DNA from: Chlorogloeopsis sp038404745
Lineage (GTDB): Bacteria; Cyanobacteriota; Cyanobacteriia; Cyanobacteriales; Nostocaceae
NCBI RefSeq assembly: GCF_038404745.2
Contig: NZ_JAYKTT020000001.1
Location: forward strand, 434,001 to 498,000
Length of the DNA: 64,000 nucleotides
Direction: 5' to 3'
In this document: one piece after another, positions 44,592-51,941 of the stretch
Position numbering within the stretch: position 1 is the first letter of the stretch
How the letters are laid out: each line of letters begins with the position of its first letter
The notes under the pieces: model-generated
Told to the model about the DNA's origin: nothing
The model's database searches: none
What the model saw: only the letters and a program-made list of their open reading frames with translations
Program-made: the position numbers and the translations under genes

Positions 44592-44718
44592 GCGACTTCT
44601 GCCTTGACGTTTCCGTGTTCCGCACAGCCTGTAGCAACTTCTGCCTTGACGTTTCCGTGTTTCACACAGCCTGTAGCAACTTCTGAGTTGACGTTTAAGT
44701 GTTTCGCTTAGACTGTAA
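44592..44718. repeat. 42-bp tandem repeat, three copies
   Basis: Units start at 44592, 44634 and 44676, each beginning GC(G/A)ACTTCTG and containing TTGACGTTT. Units 1 and 2 differ at a few positions; unit 3 is more diverged. Confidence 0.88.
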
Positions 44719-44741
44719 CGGCGAGAAGAGGTCTGACTTTA

Positions 44742-44791
44742 AGAAGTATTAAAAGTAGTAGTTAATTTTTTGGAAAAATACTAAGTACTTG
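44742..44791. repeat. Duplicated 3' end of the hydrolase gene
   Basis: The 50 bp match 44374-44423 (end of the hydrolase copy 1 gene including its stop region) at about 45 positions, in direct orientation. Confidence 0.85.
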
Positions 44792-44907
44792 TGCAAAATT
44801 GATTAGGCTTTTTTGCATAGAGAGCAGAGAAAAAGGAGCAGAGAAGAAAAAATCTCATTGCCTAGAAATATACAAATAAATTTGCCTACCTATTTAAGAG
44901 GAAGATA

Positions 44908-45831
44908 ATGAACAACGAATTACCACTGATTATCGAGTGTCGTTGTAACGAAATAACCTATCGCCAGGACAATCCGGCTTTACCCTACTCTCCAAAAGAG
45001 ATCGTCCGCGAAGCTGTTCGTGCCTGGGAAGCAGGGGCTTCGATTTTCCATTGGCACGGGCGAGATCCAGAGAGTGGGAAACCGCGCAACGATGTTGAAC
45101 TCTATCTCGAAGTGATACAGGGAATTCGCGAACAGACGGATCTCCTCATCCATCCAACACTGGGCTATATTACACAGAATCAGGTAGAGGATCGCGTCCG
45201 GCACATCTTGGCAGTGAATGACGATCCAGTGCTGCGGGTTGACATGGCACCAGTGGACTTCGGATCGCTCAACGTGGATTTTTGGAATCCCCAGGCAAAA
45301 CAGTTTACTAGTTATGACCAAGTGTACGTTAATACTCGTGCTAATCTCAAGGCGGTGCTGGAAGTATTCACAAAACACAATATCTACGTCAGTTCAGTCT
45401 GTTGGGACGTAGGGCAAATGCGAACAGCACGATGCTTCCAGGAAATGGGGCTTCTGCCACGGGAAACGTTTTGGGAGTTTGTCTTTACTGGGGAAGTGAT
45501 GCCGGCTGGAGCTGCGGTGACTATACCCGGTTTGCAGGCGTTCGTGGCTGAGGTTCCTGCGGGTAACCAGTGGTTGGCACTTTGCTGGAATGGAGACGTG
45601 ATGAGGGTGGCAGCCTGGGCAATCACGCTTGGCGGACACGTCGGCATCGGACTGGGAGATTATGCTTACACTCGCTTTGGCAAGCCGCACAACGGTGAGT
45701 TAGTAGAAAAAGTTGCAAAGATGGCACATACCCTCGGTAGGGAAGTTGCAACGCCAGCGCAAGCGCGTGAAATTCTGAAGATACCGCCGAGAGCTTTTGC
45801 TCGGCAAGAGCTACAGGCAACTGCCAACTAA
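44908..45831 (+). CDS. BKACE-family (DUF849) beta-keto acid cleavage enzyme
   Basis: 307 residues, typical of the BKACE family whose founding member Kce cleaves 3-keto-5-aminohexanoate with acetyl-CoA. TIM barrel with the metal histidines His48 and His50 in SIFHWHGRDPESGKP, conserved IHPTLGYIT, LRVDMAPVDFGSLN, and a C-terminal GGHVGIGLGDYAY. The N-terminus (IIECRCNEITYRQDNP) differs from the usual IITCALTGA start, so this is a separate subgroup with unknown beta-keto acid. Its sequence is visibly richer in G+C than the neighbouring hydrolases, hinting at transfer. Strong Shine-Dalgarno sequence (AGAGGAAG). Confidence 0.9.
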   Translation: MNNELPLIIECRCNEITYRQDNPALPYSPKEIVREAVRAWEAGASIFHWHGRDPESGKPRNDVELYLEVIQGIREQTDLLIHPTLGYITQNQVEDRVRHILAVNDDPVLRVDMAPVDFGSLNVDFWNPQAKQFTSYDQVYVNTRANLKAVLEVFTKHNIYVSSVCWDVGQMRTARCFQEMGLLPRETFWEFVFTGEVMPAGAAVTIPGLQAFVAEVPAGNQWLALCWNGDVMRVAAWAITLGGHVGIGLGDYAYTRFGKPHNGELVEKVAKMAHTLGREVATPAQAREILKIPPRAFARQELQATAN

Positions 45832-45883
45832 GGCGGTGAGATAAGTATAGCAGCAAATTTTGGTAATAAATTGGGATCTGTAG

Positions 45884-45900
45884 GGTGGGCAATGCCCACC
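45884..45900. repeat. Palindrome GGTGGGC AAT GCCCACC
   Basis: Perfect 7-bp stem with a 3-nt loop between the BKACE gene and hydrolase copy 2; an imperfect relative is at 2493-2513. It could act as a weak terminator or processing hairpin, but there is no T run. Confidence 0.6.
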
Positions 45901-45934
45901 TGGAGAGAAATGTAACTGCGATCGCTCAAAGATA

Positions 45935-46756
45935 ATGAAACAAAAAATTAAACGAGCTTTTTTAGACACAGAAGATGGACAGATTCTTTATCGCATTGGT
46001 GGCGAGGGTGAACCTCTGCTGTTGTTACACATGAACCCCCGCAGTAGCGATGAATATCGCGAACTCATGCCTATCTTTGCTCAACACAGACGAGTAATAG
46101 CAATGGATTTGATGGGGTTTGGCGATTCGGATAAACCACCTAGAATGTATACGATCACCGACTACGCGAAAACGGCGATCGCGCTTTTAGATGAATTAGG
46201 GATAGAAAAAACGAGCATTCTGGGAAACCATACAGGTGCTTTTGTGGCTGGAGAAATAGCAGCAAGTTATGGCGATCGCGTTGAAAAACTGATTTTATGT
46301 AATGTAGCTGGTTTTGGTGAAGGAGGGCAAGCAGAGCTATTCAGAAAATTTGAGGAAGGTTTTAAAATTCAAGAAGATGGCTCTCACCTGATGAAAAGAT
46401 GGTTAGCCCGTTCTCGATACGTAGGCTCTGCCGAATTAAATCACCGTTGGGTTTTAGACGATTTAAAATGTTTTGGTCATCCTTTGTATGCAGTTTGGGC
46501 TGTAGGCAATTACTGTCTAGATGCACCACAAAGATTTCGTGCCATCAAGTGTCCAACTCTGATTATTTGGGGAATGGATGATGTGAAAGAATTTGAAAGA
46601 CTAAGTTTAGCAAAAGCTGGCGATCGCTATTTTCTTTCTCAAGCAATTCCTCATGGCAAAGTCGTTGAATTGGCACAAGGAACAATTTGCATGATGAATC
46701 AGATAGCTGAAGAAATAGCGCAGGCAGTAATCGACTTTCTCAACGATTCGGAATAA
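45935..46756 (+). CDS. Alpha/beta hydrolase-fold protein, copy 2
   Basis: 273 residues, paralogue of the gene at 43598 with near-identical N-terminal segments (RAFLDTEDGQILYRIGGEGE). The nucleophile elbow is TSILGNHTGAFVAGE: G-N-H-T-G, with His99 in place of the serine. G-x-H-T-G elbows also occur in other uncharacterised members of this fold, so this looks like a conserved variant rather than decay. Convergent with the RidA-like gene, 8 bp apart. Confidence 0.86.
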   Translation: MKQKIKRAFLDTEDGQILYRIGGEGEPLLLLHMNPRSSDEYRELMPIFAQHRRVIAMDLMGFGDSDKPPRMYTITDYAKTAIALLDELGIEKTSILGNHTGAFVAGEIAASYGDRVEKLILCNVAGFGEGGQAELFRKFEEGFKIQEDGSHLMKRWLARSRYVGSAELNHRWVLDDLKCFGHPLYAVWAVGNYCLDAPQRFRAIKCPTLIIWGMDDVKEFERLSLAKAGDRYFLSQAIPHGKVVELAQGTICMMNQIAEEIAQAVIDFLNDSE

Positions 46757-46764
46757 TTCAGCCT

Positions 46765-47220
46765 CTAATTTTCCAAGATTGCTGTACACTTAATCTCTAC
46801 AATTAGTCCTGGTGTAGATAAAGCACTTATCCCAAATCCCGTCCAAGTTGGGAAATTATTAGTGAAATAGCGGTCTTTTACTTGCATAAACAGTGGCAGG
46901 TGTGGAATAGTAAACTGTTGTTGTTCTGAAGCATTAGCAGGCTGAACCTGCAAATTACCGAGATTCACCCCTGTCACATGGTAAGTAATCATCTCTACTA
47001 CATCATCAAAAGTCGCTCCTGCTGCTGTAAGTACCTTTTTCACATTCTCGAAAGTCTGAACAAATTGGGCTTCTGTTCCCTCTACTACCTGTAAATTTTC
47101 ATCACGTCCCACCTGTCCTGAAATATATAATGTGTTGCCTACCTTAATGCCAGGGCAATAGTGATACTTTTCGTATAAGACTTCCATCCCTGGGGGAATA
47201 ATAACTTCACGAGTCTTCAA
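46765..47220 (-). CDS. RidA-family (YjgF/UK114) protein lacking the key arginine
   Basis: 151 residues. Start is TTG 47220, supported by GAGAGG eight bases upstream and only 4 bp after the preceding stop; no ATG fits. RidA fold: VGNTLYISGQVGRD, TFENVKKVLTAAGATFDDVV, then FPTWTGFGISAL and LIVEIKCTAI. In enamine/imine deaminases an arginine is in the PAR(S/T) motif; here it is PTWT (Trp126), so it likely belongs to a non-deaminating Rid subgroup. Operon partner of the HpcH/HpaI aldolase. Confidence 0.88.
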   Translation of the reverse strand: MKTREVIIPPGMEVLYEKYHYCPGIKVGNTLYISGQVGRDENLQVVEGTEAQFVQTFENVKKVLTAAGATFDDVVEMITYHVTGVNLGNLQVQPANASEQQQFTIPHLPLFMQVKDRYFTNNFPTWTGFGISALSTPGLIVEIKCTAILEN

Positions 47221-47224
47221 AATT

Positions 47225-48019
47225 TTAACCTCTCATTGCAGTGACAATCGAACGCGCAGCATCAGACAACAACCAGCCATCAGCAGCAGGTAGCACGAAA
47301 TCATAGCCCTTAGCGAACAGTTTGCGTCCTCCGGCGGCATGACGACTGACACCCCCAAGCCAACAATCAGGGGTGGAGCGGACTATTGCTTCAGCTTCCG
47401 CCATCAGTCGGTCAAGTTCTGAATTATCATAAGTTCCTAACTTAGTCAGAGCAGCAAAATCGTCCACGATGTCTGCCATCAGATCGCCTGCTCCTAAAAC
47501 TACCATATCGATCCCGTCAACTGCGGCAATTTCCCTAACATTCTCAAAGCCCCGACGAGTTTCGACGATAACGGCTATGAGTAGGTTTTCCTGATAATTG
47601 GCAGGATATTCTAGCTCTGCCAAACCCCAGTTAGCTGCTCGGCTCTCCGGATAACCAACACCTCGGTGTCCGCCATGAGGTCGATAGCGGGTGGCAGCGA
47701 CAATGGCTTGCGCTTCATCTGCTGATTCTACGGTCGGAACGACTATACCTTCCACGCCCATGTCCAAGGCTCGTTTGATATAGACTGGATCGTGTGAAGG
47801 TACACGCAAAATGCAGGTAACATCCGTTGCCTGGGCAGCGCGGAGTTGCCCTACTAAGACGCCCATGTTCGTAGCGCCATGTTCGTGGTCGATAATAAAG
47901 GCATCGAACCCACACATAGAAAGAAGTTCGATTGAGTCACCATCAGAGAAAAAAATCCAGCAACCGATTGGTTGGGAACCGGTTTGGAGCATTTTCTTCA
48001 GTCTATTAGGTCTGAACAT
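47225..48019 (-). CDS. HpcH/HpaI-family class II aldolase
   Basis: 264 residues. Metal-dependent pyruvate-aldolase signature: GCWIFFSDGDSIELLSMCGF, base histidine in IIDHEHGATNM, arginine in ILRVPSHDP, metal Glu in AVIVETRRGF and metal Asp in VVLGAGDLM. Family members cleave 4-hydroxy-2-keto acids to pyruvate plus an aldehyde, or act as citrate-lyase-like enzymes. The DNA is G+C-richer than most of the window. Upstream partner of the RidA-like gene. Confidence 0.9.
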   Translation of the reverse strand: MFRPNRLKKMLQTGSQPIGCWIFFSDGDSIELLSMCGFDAFIIDHEHGATNMGVLVGQLRAAQATDVTCILRVPSHDPVYIKRALDMGVEGIVVPTVESADEAQAIVAATRYRPHGGHRGVGYPESRAANWGLAELEYPANYQENLLIAVIVETRRGFENVREIAAVDGIDMVVLGAGDLMADIVDDFAALTKLGTYDNSELDRLMAEAEAIVRSTPDCWLGGVSRHAAGGRKLFAKGYDFVLPAADGWLLSDAARSIVTAMRG

Positions 48020-48251
48020 AATTTTTTATCTATAACATTACGCCAACCCACTTACTTGTCAATAAATCGACGCTTGCTAAAAATTAGACAATATATTTAG
48101 ATATTCGCATTGCCGAGCATTTGTCACAAGTTAAAAGTGAGCGAATTTCAAGCGACTTTTAGGTTTAAGTTATTTATGGACTGGTTCTGTTAACGGTGTT
48201 CAATTGCTTTTTTGGGGAACTTGAAGTAATGTCTAATTGCGACAAGTTAAG

Positions 48252-48497
48252 ATGGGATCTAGTTATTCTTTCTCAGCGGAGATGAGCATAGCAGAATTAT
48301 TACCAATCTTGCAAAATCTGTCTCGTACCGAAAAATTACAAATCATGAAGTTTTTAGTTCAACAACTAGCAGATGAAGAAGCATTGTCGCTGCAACCGGG
48401 AGCTACTTACAATGTATGGTCTCCATTCAATTCCCATGATGCTGCTTTGAAGCTAGCCGCACTGTTGGAAGAAGACAGACAAGCAAACGATGGTTAA
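48252..48497 (+). CDS. Small hypothetical protein paired with the protease gene
   Basis: About 81 residues from ATG 48252; TTG 48237 and ATG 48282 are other in-frame starts. Two helical stretches: MSIAELLPILQNLSRTEKLQ and IMKFLVQQLADEEALSLQPG, then YNVWSPFNSHDAALKLAALL and a charged end. The style (helix, then W-x-P and a DAA-LAALL ending) resembles small proteins that precede PIN- or protease-like genes in cyanobacteria. Its end overlaps the next start by 8 bp, so the two are co-translated. Confidence 0.7.
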   Translation: MGSSYSFSAEMSIAELLPILQNLSRTEKLQIMKFLVQQLADEEALSLQPGATYNVWSPFNSHDAALKLAALLEEDRQANDG

Positions 48498-48906
48498 CGC
48501 TCAAAGGTTTCCCTTCATTGAAGGACGTGATGCATTTGGTGATATTGACGCAGTACCACAATTACCTTTGACATTGGCTTACCGAAATTCTACTGTGGAA
48601 GTTACAGGACTGTTAGATACGGGAGCCAGCGTTAACGTTTTACCATACTCTTTAGGTATACAACTAGGAGCCGTTTGGGAAGAATTAAGTACTTCCGTGC
48701 AACTAGCTGGAAATTTAGCGCCAGTTGAAGCCAGAGGATTAGTTTTATCAGCCTAAATCAGTACTTTTGTACCTGTGCGATTGGTATTTGCATGGAGTCT
48801 GACAGATAGTGTGCCATTACTGTTGGAGCGGATGAACTTTTTCCTAGAATTTGATGTTTGCTTTTACCGTTCACAAATGGCATTTGAACTGCGTCCAAAA
48901 TCATAA
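48490..48906 (+). pseudogene. Retropepsin-like aspartyl protease, interrupted by a stop
   Basis: The first 88 codons include the active-site motif LLDTGASVNVLPYSLG. A TAA at 48754-48756 stops the frame right after GLVLSA. In the same frame the next 49 codons read STFVPVRLVFAWSLTDSVPL, then MNFFLEFDVCFYRSQ and MAFELRPKS before a normal stop at 48904-48906. This is the missing C-terminal half, so the TAA is probably a single change from AAA (Lys). The gene is interrupted unless the stop is suppressed. Overlaps the small upstream gene by 8 bp. Confidence 0.8.
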
Positions 48907-49192
48907 CTCTTCTACTAATTTGCAATGTGATCGCACTTCCTATGGGTGCTCCGCCCAAGGATGCGATCGCTTTTCTTTTATGTTCATGCAAGCAAAGTTA
49001 AGCTTTTACAGTTTAGCGTCAAACATTGGGCGATCGCCTATTGCCTCGTTTCCGGCTAGAAGCTGGAAATGCCTCTGCTAGCGGCTCTGCCTTCCAAGGC
49101 GGCAGAGCCTCCAATCAGCATTCCAAATCAGAGACTCGGAACAAGAAACGAGAATGAGACAGCACACCTGAATTATATAAATTAATATTTAT
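48907..49192. repeat. Intergenic region with GGCTCTGCC palindrome
   Basis: About 285 bp. Inverted repeat GGCTCTGCC (49083-49091) and GGCAGAGCC (49101-49109), several HIP1-like GCGATCGC sites and no gene. The hairpin lies downstream of hisS on the minus strand but has no T run. Confidence 0.6.
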
Positions 49193-50581
49193 TTACCCCA
49201 GTCTTCGTTTCACTTCCTCCGCCAAATTAGCCAACGGAATTTCCACTTGTTCTCCTGTTTTCAAATCTTTGAGCGAGGATTTCTGTGCTGCGGCTTCATC
49301 AGCACCAATAATCACGCAAAATTGTATTCCCTGTTTATCCGCAAGTTGGAATTGCTTACCCAATCCTCGCTTATCAAAACTAGTGACAACATTAATCCCT
49401 GCCTTGCGCAAATCTTGAGAAACCTTTAAATAAAGTGGCATCAAATCTTCTTGCATATTTACTACCATAACTTGTGCTGGGGTAGGTGCAAGAGTATTTA
49501 AAATACCAGCTTTGATTAAACGACTGATTAGGCGAGTTAAACCAATCGAAATGCCTACACCAGGCATTTTCTCACCTAAAAATACCCCAACTAATTCTTC
49601 ATATCTACCACCAGAACAAATGCTACCCAAGGCTTCATGCCCTAACAAAGTTGTTTCGTAAACTGTACCTGTATAGTAATCAAGCCCACGAGCAATTGAT
49701 AAATCAATACAGAAACGATTTTCAGCAACTCCCAGGTTACGAACACCTATAATCACTGTTTCTAGTTCTGTAACTCCCAAACTAAATTGTTCGGCTTCTG
49801 GTGTGTTTTGGCTGAGATATTTAAGCTTATCTAATACTTCGTCAACAGTACCATTAATTTTAATAAATTCAATGATTTTTTGCGTTTGTGCAGGTGAAAT
49901 TCCCTCTTTCTCTAATTCTTGCTTTACTTTGTTTTCACCCACTTTTTCCAATGTATCAATAATGTTGATACAAGATTTAATTTTGCTTGCTTCAACTCCT
50001 ACAGATTGAAATAAACCAGTCAGAATTTTGCGATTATTGATGCGAATAACAAAATCACCAATATTGATAGCTTCAAATATTTCAGCGATAATTGCCGGCA
50101 TCTGAGCATCGTAGAGTAAGCTCAATTCTCTACGTCCAACTACATCAATATCACATTGACGAAATTGACGAAAACGCCCATCTTTTGCTCGTTCTCCACG
50201 AAACACAAAATCCATTTGATAACGAGCAAAAGGAAATGACAATTCATTTAAGTGACGGGCAATATACGCAGCCAGAGGAACTGTTTGGTCAAATTTTAAA
50301 GCGCGTTCTTCCGAACCTGTTTCTCCTGCTTTATCCTTTTCTGCTTGTCGATTTGGAGGCAAAATAGGACTAATACCATAAATAATATTGTCGCCTTGAT
50401 TACCCTTTGCTTGTAAAACTTCTAACCGTTCTACTGCCGGAGTTTCAATAGGAGTAAATCCGTAACTTTCAAAAACTCTACGAATAGTATCTAGTAAATA
50501 TACTTCTAGGCGCTTTTCACCAGGAAGAAATTCAGGAAAACCACTAGGAGTAGAGAAATTTATTTTTTCGCCTTTTGCCAT
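49193..50581 (-). CDS. hisS: Histidyl-tRNA synthetase
   Basis: 462 residues, class II synthetase. Motif 2 is FRGERAKDGRFRQFRQCDID, the histidine-specific motif is GLDYYTGTVYE and motif 3 is PGVGISIGLTRL. The C-terminal anticodon-binding domain has VMVVNMQEDLMPLYLKVSQD and the FDKRGLGKQFQLADKQGIQF segment. N-terminal FSTPSGFPEFLPGEK is slightly diverged from the usual GTxD-P start. Essential enzyme charging tRNA-His. Confidence 0.96.
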   Translation of the reverse strand: MAKGEKINFSTPSGFPEFLPGEKRLEVYLLDTIRRVFESYGFTPIETPAVERLEVLQAKGNQGDNIIYGISPILPPNRQAEKDKAGETGSEERALKFDQTVPLAAYIARHLNELSFPFARYQMDFVFRGERAKDGRFRQFRQCDIDVVGRRELSLLYDAQMPAIIAEIFEAINIGDFVIRINNRKILTGLFQSVGVEASKIKSCINIIDTLEKVGENKVKQELEKEGISPAQTQKIIEFIKINGTVDEVLDKLKYLSQNTPEAEQFSLGVTELETVIIGVRNLGVAENRFCIDLSIARGLDYYTGTVYETTLLGHEALGSICSGGRYEELVGVFLGEKMPGVGISIGLTRLISRLIKAGILNTLAPTPAQVMVVNMQEDLMPLYLKVSQDLRKAGINVVTSFDKRGLGKQFQLADKQGIQFCVIIGADEAAAQKSSLKDLKTGEQVEIPLANLAEEVKRRLG

Positions 50582-50591
50582 GCCTCTAATT

Positions 50592-50780
50592 GATAGTAGT
50601 TAGTAAGTAGCAGTTAGTAGGTAGTAGTTAGTAGGGGCGGGTTTTGTTGATTAACTTTCTGTTCAAACCGATAACTTATCTTCTAAACCCGCACGGCAGT
50701 TACTACAACGCGAGAAACCCACAAGGGCGCGCTGCCTCCCGTACAGTAGTCGGTTATTAACCATTAACTACTATCTACTA
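50592..50780. repeat. GTAGTTA repeats and dispersed hairpin element
   Basis: TAGTAGTTAGTA-type heptamers (50592-50634), then a dispersed element (50631-50751) with GGGCGGGTTTT and TAAACCCGCACGGCAG arms and GGGCGCGCTGCCTCCC. Another heptamer-like run follows (50752-50780). Same family as 37941, 40751 and 53387. Confidence 0.8.
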
Positions 50781-50791
50781 TCCAGTATCCA

Positions 50792-51262
50792 TTAATTATT
50801 TTCCATCAAATCACTTGATCGCATCCGTTCCTCTTGAATCAGCGTGCGCTGGTAAATCTGATGATTTTTAAACCACTGCCAAGTACGGGCGCGATAGTTA
50901 TTGCAGGGACTAATTTGAATCATTTCATACAAGTACATTCCTGGCATTCCCTTATAAGAAAACCACAAAATAATTGTGGAATCATCAACTTCCCAGGCTT
51001 TGCCTTCAATGCGTTCCGTATCAAACCAAAGTGTTTTATCTCGATAGGTTCCAGGAAATTGATGTTCTTCTTGTTTCCCGTCAGGCCATTTGTAACGATT
51101 GATCTGATAGTAAGAATCGGAACCATCTGTTGGAAATTGGCAAGTTAAGTGGGATTCATGCTTGTCGAGGATTTTTCCTTCTGTATCGACTAGTATGTAC
51201 GTGCCTACCCAATCTCCTTCATGGCGGGCAAGAACAGGCATTTCCTCTCGGATGGTAGACAT
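50792..51262 (-). CDS. Small calycin-like protein of unknown function
   Basis: About 156 residues from ATG 51262 (AGAGGAAA upstream); a longer frame to 51307 runs into the preceding gene. Beta-rich: DWVGTYILVDTEGKILDKHE, HLTCQFPTDGSDSYYQINRY, FPGTYRDKTLWFDTERIEGK, TIILWFSYKGMPGMYLYEMI, RARTWQWFKNHQIYQRTLI. This alternating strand pattern with W/Y ligand-pocket residues looks like a lipocalin/calycin fold, similar to DUF3598-type cyanobacterial proteins; the assignment is tentative. Located 13 bp after the membrane protein gene, so probably one operon. Confidence 0.7.
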   Translation of the reverse strand: MSTIREEMPVLARHEGDWVGTYILVDTEGKILDKHESHLTCQFPTDGSDSYYQINRYKWPDGKQEEHQFPGTYRDKTLWFDTERIEGKAWEVDDSTIILWFSYKGMPGMYLYEMIQISPCNNYRARTWQWFKNHQIYQRTLIQEERMRSSDLMENN

Positions 51263-51275
51263 GATAACTTTCCTC

Positions 51276-51848
51276 TTATTTATGGCAATTTGCAAATAAC
51301 CATACAAGCATGATACCCGTCACTAACCCACTTCCAGCCCAACCAGTACTGTAGGCGATCGCACTCGCAATTCCTGCATTTAACTTCATTGTTAAAGTTT
51401 GACATATGGCAGCACACACAGCAGAACTTATTGCCCCCTTTACACATCCTCCTAGAATACTGGCAAAAATCCACCAGCCTGCTTGGTTGCTATAGTGACG
51501 TAAAATCAACCACTGAGCAATTCCCAATCCACCGACGGTGACAGGCTCCTTCACAATATTTAACCAGAATACCTCTCCAAATTCACCTACAGCTAAAAGC
51601 ATTTCCACAATCGGATCGAGAATTCTTCCAGCTGCGATCCTAACTTGAATGCCCAACAACCAACCAAATGTACTAGCTAATATCCACCAATACCCATAGC
51701 GAAGATAACGCCGTAACACGAACCATTGGGCAACTCCGAGAATCGGCCCGGTTAAAATTAATGTTGCTAGAAACTGGAATCCGCTCTCCTCTAACGCGCC
51801 AACAACAGCGCCGCCAATAGCATTAGCCAGTATCCACCATAACAACAT
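51276..51848 (-). CDS. Membrane protein with internal WWI-AS repeats
   Basis: 190 residues from ATG 51848 (GGGGAAA upstream); the frame open to 51881 is repeat DNA. Hydrophobic throughout, about five membrane segments. The same pattern recurs three times: LLWWILANAIGG, YWWILASTFGWLLG and GWWIFASILGG, the last two each preceded by G-x-AQW-x-(V/I)LR. This is a repeat architecture seen in uncharacterised bacterial membrane proteins. Function unknown. Confidence 0.72.
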   Translation of the reverse strand: MLLWWILANAIGGAVVGALEESGFQFLATLILTGPILGVAQWFVLRRYLRYGYWWILASTFGWLLGIQVRIAAGRILDPIVEMLLAVGEFGEVFWLNIVKEPVTVGGLGIAQWLILRHYSNQAGWWIFASILGGCVKGAISSAVCAAICQTLTMKLNAGIASAIAYSTGWAGSGLVTGIMLVWLFANCHK

Positions 51849-51941
51849 TTTCCCCGTTCCCCCAACCCTGTCCCCTGTCACCTATCCCCTGTCCCCTGTC
51901 CCCTATCCCCTGTCACCTATCCCCTGTCCCCTTCCCCCATA
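51849..51941. repeat. Tandem heptamer array CCCTGTC / ACCTATC
   Basis: About 85 bp of 7-bp units (CCCTGTC, CCCTGTC, ACCTATC, CCCTGTC, CCCTGTC, CCCTATC, CCCTGTC, ACCTATC, CCCTGTC...). The order hints at a higher-order duplication. It lies between the aldehyde dehydrogenase stop and the membrane protein start. Confidence 0.85.

Larger units (their letters stand above)
44414..44907. other. Repeat-rich gap between hydrolase copy 1 and the BKACE gene
   Basis: About 490 bp without a gene. It holds a 42-bp tandem repeat (44592-44718) and a second copy of the hydrolase 3' end (44742-44791). A fragment GGTGCGTTGTCGC near 44461 resembles the palindrome at 34658. Confidence 0.7.

Noticed and set aside
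44592..44718. CRISPR array
   Set aside because: The three 42-bp units are contiguous without unique spacers, so this is a tandem repeat, not a CRISPR.
51849..51881. Upstream extension of the 190-residue membrane protein
   Set aside because: The extra codons are translated CCCTGTC heptamers; ATG 51848 has GGGGAAA upstream.
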